18,645 nt of DNA from Methanolinea sp. UBA477 (GTDB taxonomy: Archaea; Halobacteriota; Methanomicrobia; Methanomicrobiales; Methanospirillaceae), in NCBI GenBank assembly GCA_002509485.1, contig DAWO01000053.1:1-18645 (forward strand), in the 5' to 3' direction. The first letter of the stretch is position 1. Each line of letters begins with the position of its first letter. Shown one piece after another: positions 13,105 to 18,645 of the stretch. Made by a program: the position numbers and the translations under genes. The notes beneath the pieces were generated by a model. The model ran no database searches, had not been told where the DNA came from, and worked only from the letters and a program-made list of their open reading frames with translations.

Positions 13105-15825
13105 ATGTATACCCTCATTGTATCACTGGAAATGATCATGCCACGAAAAGCCGCCATATTTCCACCCCATATAAATAGCGGGTCAGATGCCCATTCGAGA
13201 TCGGATTGCGCCTCTCCTCTCTGCAACCTCCTTGCCAGTCTTGGCTGGCGACTCGTAAAAACCAGGTGGAACCATGGAACACATTCAGGAGAAACCGGAA
13301 TCCTGCATCTCCTGGCATTTGAAGAGAGTGCGGACGAGCTGGTCCCCGGCATTCGCAGACCCTGGTTTGTGTTGTGCATCAGCGAGGCTCCTCTCGCAAA
13401 GAGAGATATTGCAGACTACATCAACGCCTCCTGGAACATGGATCTTCCCGTCCTCGTTATCCAGGAGTCGCAATCTGTTCAGGTATACATCTGTGTCGGA
13501 AGATGTTGCAACCAGGATCCGTCACCAGATATCTCGCTGCATGTATCAGGGGACACGGGTTTTTCAAAGACACTTGCAGACCTGTTCTCGCTGCACGAGA
13601 CGGAAAGAACCGGATTCTTCAGGTATATTGCCAGGAGGCATGCCTCCCGCGAAGAGGGAGGGATCAGGAGTGTTGAACAGAGTCTTTTCCGGACACTGGA
13701 GTCGTGGAGGGATCACCTCGCACGAAAGATACGGCTTTCGTCTCCTCTCGTTTCCGCTGGAGATCTCGATTCCTGCGTGATAAAAGTGGTCTTGCAGCTC
13801 TTCTGGGATAAGACCGTACATGAAACAGACGGAGAAGGGATTATGTTGGATCACGCTTTGCCAGCGTGGTTTACGCTGTCAGAAGAAACCCCCCGGTTCA
13901 GCCCTCCGGATTTTTGCCTCCTGAAAAGAGAACTTGTTGCGAAAGGACTCCTGGATACGGAATTTTTTCTCTCCCTCATCCCCATCCCGCGAATCGTATC
14001 GGCTTTTCATGGATTGCTGAAAGAGAGATCGCGGGCTGACATGGCGGGATTGAGCCTTCCTCCTGATAGTGTTGTCGATTACTGCCTTGGCCAGGTAGCC
14101 GGGTGGAAAGGTTCCCGTCCCGATGAACACGGGGCAATACTTGATCCCGCATGTGGGTGCGGTCTCTTCCTGAGCCGTCTCCCTCCGATACTCCTCTCAT
14201 GCCCGGTGCCGGGAGAGTCGGGAGAGTCTGAAAGATCTGGAGGGACTCCTGTATCCAGCGAATTGATAATTCCCTGCAGACCGGATCTGGCCCTTGCCGA
14301 CCGAAACCTTTCAGGGAATGAGGCTCTGGACATTGCCGGGATACTGAAAGGTGCCGATCCCGATCCCGTTGCTGTCGATGTATGCCGGTGTATGCTTGCC
14401 CTGGTATTGCGGGAAATTACGCAGAAGGCGGATTGGACTAAAATATCCGGAGATCTGGCAAAAACGCTCCAGAATAATATAGTAACAGGCGATGTACTGA
14501 TTGGAGACGATTTTGGCAGAGTGGTTGGATGGAAATTTCCCCGACAGTCTCCTCCTGGCCTGAAGGACAATCCCGTAATGCGGGGTTTTCCCGATAATAT
14601 GGCTTGCATGAGGGATGTTAACGTAATAACCGGTTTTTTCAACGTATCTGGATCGCGAATACCAGGAGAAGATCGCCATTATCTCCACACACGGTATGAT
14701 ACATTCCACAGGAAAGCCTGCCCGGCATCGTGCCTGATCGAGCGATCGTTTGAACTTCTCTCTCCCGGAGGGGCCTTGATTGCAGTCCTTCCGGGAGAGT
14801 GGCTTCGCTCGGATTCCTTTCGTTCTACACGGTCCCTCCTCTCGAAAAACCGGATCCATTCCATCATTGGTATCTCGTTTCGTTTGGAAAAGCCGAACAG
14901 GAATCCTCAGTATTCCATCATCGCAGCCTCGCCGATGCCTCCCGGAAGGGAAACCCGGATTGCACGGGTGCTTGCTTCACCATACGAAAGCCTCGATCAG
15001 TCCATACATTCGGGGACATTCACCCTGCCACAGGATAAACTCGGTCCAGGTGGCTGGTCATTGATCGACATGCGCATTGCAAGGCTCGAGAGAAAGATCC
15101 GGGGCGGCCGGCCCTCGCTCGATGAATATGTCATGGGCCGGATCTTTTCCGGAGAACTCACAGATGAACACTACGATGCACTCCTCTCGCGAGGGGATGT
15201 TGGAATTCTGCAGATGAGGCATCCCCGGGAGACGATCCTGCTCCATCCATTCGTATCAGGAGAATCCATATCCCGGTACGGCACCCTGACAGCCGATCGG
15301 TTTCTACCGGCCAAGCCGGTACCTGGCAGTTCTGACCAGGAGACCGGGTTGGATTACAACCCGGTTCATGGCCCGAAACTCTTCGTCAGTGCCAGACAGC
15401 GTGGCATCTCCTGCACGATTGATGAGGGCGGGTTTCTCGCCGGTCCGCGGGTGATTGTGATTCCGGGAGATGATCTCTTCCTTCTCGCGGTTCTCAACTC
15501 CCGGATCTTGTCATTCTACCTGAACCGGCTCCGATCGCACCACCCGGATAGAGATATTCTCTCGCTTATCCGTGCTCTGCCAGTCCACGTGGTCGATCTG
15601 GGTGACCGTGATGAGCATACGCTCTATGACCGCATTGTCGCGGATGTGAGACAGTTACTCTTCTTAAACGGTGCACTCGGGCATGATCACGAAAGAGTCG
15701 GGGAGATTCGTGCACAGGCTCAGGAGATCGACCAGGAGATTGATACAATCGTATCGCGTCTGTATGGCCTGTCTGACGAAGAGATACAGGCAATGAAGCG
15801 TTCTTCTACTGTTTTTCCGCGTTAA
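13105..15825 (+). CDS. Type IIG/Eco57I-like restriction-methyltransferase homologue with degenerate active sites
   Basis: A 906-aa protein with the layout of single-chain type IIG enzymes. (1) An N-terminal region, 30-135, where strands WFVLCISEAPL and PVLVIQES sit as in the nuclease domain, but the expected ExK reads E94-A-P96. (2) A helical region, 187-300 (SLFRTLESWRDHLARKIR, VLQLFW). (3) A methyltransferase domain with SAM loop ILDPACGCGLF (D347 to G353), acidic motif DPDPVAVDV (418-426), IVTGDVL (459-465) and LLSPGGALIAVLPGEWL (551-567). (4) A TaqI-C-like target recognition region, 640-870 (LLHPFVSGESISRYG, VLNSRILSFYLNRL). The catalytic NPPY motif expected near 505-515 reads VITGFFNVSG, so base methylation is doubtful. 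The start may be ATG 13138, which has GGAAATGATC just before it; ATG 13105 lacks an SD. It may be a repurposed DNA-binding protein. It shares strand with ablAB, 35 bases downstream. Confidence 0.82.
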   Translation: MYTLIVSLEMIMPRKAAIFPPHINSGSDAHSRSDCASPLCNLLASLGWRLVKTRWNHGTHSGETGILHLLAFEESADELVPGIRRPWFVLCISEAPLAKRDIADYINASWNMDLPVLVIQESQSVQVYICVGRCCNQDPSPDISLHVSGDTGFSKTLADLFSLHETERTGFFRYIARRHASREEGGIRSVEQSLFRTLESWRDHLARKIRLSSPLVSAGDLDSCVIKVVLQLFWDKTVHETDGEGIMLDHALPAWFTLSEETPRFSPPDFCLLKRELVAKGLLDTEFFLSLIPIPRIVSAFHGLLKERSRADMAGLSLPPDSVVDYCLGQVAGWKGSRPDEHGAILDPACGCGLFLSRLPPILLSCPVPGESGESERSGGTPVSSELIIPCRPDLALADRNLSGNEALDIAGILKGADPDPVAVDVCRCMLALVLREITQKADWTKISGDLAKTLQNNIVTGDVLIGDDFGRVVGWKFPRQSPPGLKDNPVMRGFPDNMACMRDVNVITGFFNVSGSRIPGEDRHYLHTRYDTFHRKACPASCLIERSFELLSPGGALIAVLPGEWLRSDSFRSTRSLLSKNRIHSIIGISFRLEKPNRNPQYSIIAASPMPPGRETRIARVLASPYESLDQSIHSGTFTLPQDKLGPGGWSLIDMRIARLERKIRGGRPSLDEYVMGRIFSGELTDEHYDALLSRGDVGILQMRHPRETILLHPFVSGESISRYGTLTADRFLPAKPVPGSSDQETGLDYNPVHGPKLFVSARQRGISCTIDEGGFLAGPRVIVIPGDDLFLLAVLNSRILSFYLNRLRSHHPDRDILSLIRALPVHVVDLGDRDEHTLYDRIVADVRQLLFLNGALGHDHERVGEIRAQAQEIDQEIDTIVSRLYGLSDEEIQAMKRSSTVFPR

Positions 15826-15833
15826 TACCGGTA

Positions 15834-15878
15834 AAAACGGTTTCCGGGAGAATCGCCGGTAATTTTTGAGACCGTTTT
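15834..15878. terminator. Inverted repeat between convergent genes
   Basis: AAAACGGT (15834-15841) and ACCGTTTT (15871-15878) form an inverted repeat with a 29-base loop in the 64-base gap between two convergent stops. T-rich bases on both strands follow the arms. It may act as a shared terminator; the long loop makes this weak. Confidence 0.3.
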
Positions 15879-15889
15879 CCCCACACGAA

Positions 15890-17068
15890 TTACACCAGCC
15901 TGCTGATGACCTTCGAGAGCCTTTCCAGGCCTTCCCGGATCTGATTCTGGCTGGCACTTGAAAAGTTCAGCCTGACTGTATTGCTCCCCCCTCCATTCAC
16001 GTAGAATGGAATGCCTGGAAGGACCGCGACCTTCTCTTTTACTCCCTCGGAAAAAACCTTCATCGATGACATCTTCGGTGGTAACGTGGCCATCATGAAC
16101 ATCCCTCCCTGCGGGCGGGTATGAGACATCGTGGGGGGAATGAGATCGTCAAGGAGGTCGCCCATCAGGCGGCAGTTTTCACCGTACCTCCTGCAGATTG
16201 CACGAAGGTGTGAGTCGATATCGGTCCGCTCCAGGTACCTTGACAGTATCTTCTGGGAGAGGAGATTGGAATGGAGGTCTGCGGCCTGTTTTGCAACGTT
16301 GAATTCCTTTAATATGCCTGCAGGAGCAAACAGCCATCCAATCCGCAGACCCGGGGATATTATCTTCGAAAACGATCCGCTCATGATGGTCTGCCGGGGA
16401 AGGTACTTCTTCACCGGTGGGCGGGGCTTTCCATCAAAGAACAACTCGCCGAAGGCGTCATCTTCGTAAAAGACGGTATCGGAGTCATCGAGACATTCGG
16501 CCACTTCTTTCCTTGTCTCGTATGAATAGCTCACCCCGGACGGATTCTGGGAGTTAGGTATCCCATAGAAGAACTTGGGGGAAAAATTCCGAATCATCAC
16601 CGAGAACTCCTCGGTGTCTGGTCCGTCCTCGCCAAGGCTTACCGGATAAAATTCCGGTTCGTACAGGGAGAAGGCTTCTGCTGCCCCGAGATAGCCAGGC
16701 CGTTCGATTCCAATACCGTCCCCGGGATCTAAAAAGATCTTTGCCGTAAGATCCAGGCACTGCTGTGATCCGTTGACGATCTGGATCTCTGAAGCATCCG
16801 CCGGGATGTTATACCTCTTGCGGTACCTCGAGGCAATATATTCGCGGAGCGGGAGGTACCCGTCAGTCGTGCTGTACTGAAGAGCTTCGTGCCCACCCTC
16901 TTCAAGGACATCCCCTGCCGCACGTGAGATGCCTTCCACATCTATCAGGTCAGAGGCGGGAAGGCCCCCTGCGAATGATATGATCTCCGGATCCCGTGAC
17001 ACCCTGAAGAGCTCTTCGAGGAACGATTTCGGGGCATGCTTCATCCTCCTGGCAAAACGGTACTCCAT
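15890..17068 (-). CDS. PLP-dependent aminotransferase, class I/II (LysN/2-aminoadipate-type)
   Basis: A 392-aa fold-type I aminotransferase. Family features are ISFAGGLPASDLID (30-43), the ALQYSTTDGYLPLREYIA substrate/PLP entry segment (62-79), VNGSQQCLDLTAKIFLDPGD (98-117), the GIPNSQNPSG loop with N175, the YEDDAFGELFF loop (D203/D204), the PLP lysine K235 in SGSFSKIISPGLRIGW, and a C-terminal arginine in NTVRLNFS that would hold the substrate alpha-carboxylate. This subgroup includes 2-aminoadipate, aromatic and branched-chain aminotransferases, plus the domain fused to MocR regulators; no DNA-binding domain is fused here. Substrate cannot be told. The ATG at 17068 follows GAGGAAGGAA with about six bases between. 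It is monocistronic by layout: convergent with the type IIG-like gene and divergent from the sensor gene. Confidence 0.92.
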   Translation of the reverse strand: MEYRFARRMKHAPKSFLEELFRVSRDPEIISFAGGLPASDLIDVEGISRAAGDVLEEGGHEALQYSTTDGYLPLREYIASRYRKRYNIPADASEIQIVNGSQQCLDLTAKIFLDPGDGIGIERPGYLGAAEAFSLYEPEFYPVSLGEDGPDTEEFSVMIRNFSPKFFYGIPNSQNPSGVSYSYETRKEVAECLDDSDTVFYEDDAFGELFFDGKPRPPVKKYLPRQTIMSGSFSKIISPGLRIGWLFAPAGILKEFNVAKQAADLHSNLLSQKILSRYLERTDIDSHLRAICRRYGENCRLMGDLLDDLIPPTMSHTRPQGGMFMMATLPPKMSSMKVFSEGVKEKVAVLPGIPFYVNGGGSNTVRLNFSSASQNQIREGLERLSKVISRLV

Positions 17069-17273
17069 CAGCTGTTCCTTCCTCGAGTATTATTTTCCAC
17101 GTCAATCGAGAAAAATGCTTGCGAGCGAAAAACCAGAGAATTGACCAGGAAAGTTGGGATTCTGCCATCGGCCCGCACGCAATCCGGGAAAAGTATTGTA
17201 TGCGATCCAGACAAAAAGTACTGGTCCCAGGATACGGTTCATCGACCGTCTCCCATAGGATCCGGACTGCCCG

Positions 17274-18645
17274 ATGATTTCCATACCGAGACTCACCCTG
17301 CGCCAGACTTTGATCGTATCCATCAGCCTGATCATTCTCATCGTGATCGGGTTTCTCCTTACGTTTACATATATCCAGGCAAAAGACGAGATCATCCGCC
17401 AGGACAGGAGACTGGAAGAGTTCGGCGAGATGAACCTCGCCGAGTCATTGTCACTTGTCGATCGTGGACTGAAATTGTTCGATGACTCCCTGAATTCGAA
17501 GATGGAGGAAGCTTTTTCCATCTTCCTCGCAGGGTACCGGGAGGCTGGTGGAGATCCGGGCAGGATGGACCTTCAGGCATTAAAGTCCCTCGTCTCCCGG
17601 GAGATGGACGGGGAGATCGATCTCTATATGATCAATGAATCGGGGGTCATCATCGCATCGACCGTTCCCGACGTGATGTACCTCGATTTCAGGAATTATC
17701 CGGGATTTTATGATTCAATTACAGAGATCAGGCTCGGTGAGGGTTTTGCCGCCGACAGGGTTGTGCGTTCCGTCGAGAATACGAGTTCCGGAACGGTCAC
17801 AGGGAAACTGAGGAAATTTGCGTTTATGCCGAGTCCTGACCACAGGTACCTGCTTGAGATGGGGCTGGTGGCCGACAGTTTCGAGACAGAGCGATCCGGC
17901 CTTTCGTACGTTGACGCAGCGCAGAGGATCGCGGAACTCAACCCAAATATCCAGAGCATACGGATATTTGACATCAACCGCAATCTCCTCCTTGAGCAGG
18001 GTGCAGTCCAGGCCAGTAACGTCAACCACACCCTTCTCGACGAGGTCTTCCTGTTGCAAAAGAGTGTGACACGGCCGGATCCGCTCAACAACACCGTGTT
18101 GAAGTATCTCTTCGTTGACTTGAAAAGCGAGGAATCCGCATCTGATATGAGCCTCGTGGCAGAGATCACCTATTCCAGTACACTCCTCCGCGAACAACTC
18201 CAACAGATACTCCTCTTTTACCTCCTGATTGCAACGATAACGATCATAATGGGCATCGCAGTCACCTATTCCGTGACACGGTATCTCACAACCCCAATCG
18301 GCGAGATAGTGGAGGATGTGGAAGAGATCGCCATGGGCAACCTGGATCATACCATCCGGAGCATGCCCAATCCTGAATTCAGACGGCTTGAGAGTGCCAT
18401 AAACACCATGGTCTCGGAGATCCGGGATATAAGCGGTGAACTTGAACGGGAGAAGGCCGAACTTCGTATCGCATCCGAGATACAGAGGACCTTCCTTCCC
18501 CGAACTCTTCCCGTGCTCACGAACTACGAGATTGCTGCGGAAAATGTTCCGGCGATGGAAGTAGGCGGCGACTTTTACGATTTTATCCCGCTTGGTGAGC
18601 AGCGAACCGGCTTCGTCATTGCAGATGTTGCAGGAAAGGGGATTT
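17274..18645 (+). CDS. Membrane sensor with HAMP and SpoIIE/RsbU-type phosphatase domain (C-terminus outside window)
   Basis: The open frame runs from ATG 17274 to the right edge, 457 codons, and is incomplete. A TM segment (about 12-34, LIVSISLIILIVIGFLLTFTYI) precedes an extracytoplasmic region of about 275 residues with Cache-like pattern (DLYMINESGVIIAST, LDFRNYPGFYDS, KFAFMPSPDHRYLLEMGL). A second TM (about 312-333), a HAMP linker (PIGEIVEDVEEIAMGNLDHTI) and the start of a PP2C-like SpoIIE phosphatase domain follow (SEIQRTFLPRTLP, AMEVGGDFYDFIPL, VIADVAGKGI). GGDFYD and DVAGKG carry metal-binding aspartates of RsbU-type phosphatases. It probably senses an external ligand and dephosphorylates a STAS-type partner. 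Upstream, TAG at 17256-17258 closes the frame and 17274 is the first start codon; its SD (AGGA) is distant. The gap 17069-17273 shows no other feature I recognise. Confidence 0.93.
   Translation, partial: MISIPRLTLRQTLIVSISLIILIVIGFLLTFTYIQAKDEIIRQDRRLEEFGEMNLAESLSLVDRGLKLFDDSLNSKMEEAFSIFLAGYREAGGDPGRMDLQALKSLVSREMDGEIDLYMINESGVIIASTVPDVMYLDFRNYPGFYDSITEIRLGEGFAADRVVRSVENTSSGTVTGKLRKFAFMPSPDHRYLLEMGLVADSFETERSGLSYVDAAQRIAELNPNIQSIRIFDINRNLLLEQGAVQASNVNHTLLDEVFLLQKSVTRPDPLNNTVLKYLFVDLKSEESASDMSLVAEITYSSTLLREQLQQILLFYLLIATITIIMGIAVTYSVTRYLTTPIGEIVEDVEEIAMGNLDHTIRSMPNPEFRRLESAINTMVSEIRDISGELEREKAELRIASEIQRTFLPRTLPVLTNYEIAAENVPAMEVGGDFYDFIPLGEQRTGFVIADVAGKGI

Noticed and set aside
14079..14642. 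Minus-strand 187-aa frame within the type IIG-like gene
   Set aside because: Antisense shadow over the methyltransferase motifs; no recognisable family.
13105..15825. Active restriction-modification system
   Set aside because: NPPY and ExK-type catalytic motifs are absent and no partner methyltransferase, nuclease or specificity gene is in the window.

Overview
This window looks like chromosomal DNA from a methanogenic archaeon, most plausibly of the order Methanomicrobiales. The evidence is an archaeal RpoH next to the start of a split RNA polymerase B subunit (RpoB''), an archaeal-type riboflavin reductase, the ablA-ablB pair that makes N-epsilon-acetyl-beta-lysine, a stand-alone FMN-type glutamate synthase protein, TATA boxes upstream of several genes, and GGAGGTGAT-like ribosome binding sites. 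Genus cannot be decided by eye.

Layout. Positions 1-583 (minus strand) hold the 5' end of rpoB'', rpoH and a tRNA-Lys(UUU). Next come an orphan receiver-domain response regulator (705-1154, minus) and, divergent from it, an unrecognised 379-aa protein with a possible nuclease-like core (1349-2488, plus). An FMN-binding glutamate synthase-like protein (2623-4212, minus) follows; beyond a 387-base intergenic stretch lie ferritin (4600-5088, minus) and a two-TM membrane protein (5253-6002, minus). Then, all on the minus strand, come a 49-aa YHS-domain protein overlapping the 3' end of a Cu(I) P-type ATPase (copA), an ArsB/NhaD/SLC13-type transporter, and the riboflavin reductase. An AT-rich divergent promoter region (10750-10929) leads into ablA-ablB on the plus strand. 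After ablB is a 906-aa protein with the architecture of an Eco57I/type IIG restriction-methyltransferase but with degenerate catalytic motifs. Convergent to it is a class I/II aminotransferase (15890-17068, minus), and divergent from that is a HAMP/SpoIIE-type phosphatase sensor (17274 to the window edge, plus).

How the genes work together. Three themes stand out: metal homeostasis (ferritin, CopA plus its YHS partner), osmoadaptation (lysine to beta-lysine to acetyl-beta-lysine), and signal transduction (orphan receiver, RsbU-like phosphatase). No mobile element, CRISPR array or integrase was seen. The best candidates for something not yet described are the apparently double-dead type IIG-like protein at 13105-15825 and the absence of an ordinary start codon for two conserved coding frames (rpoB'' and the transporter's N-terminus).
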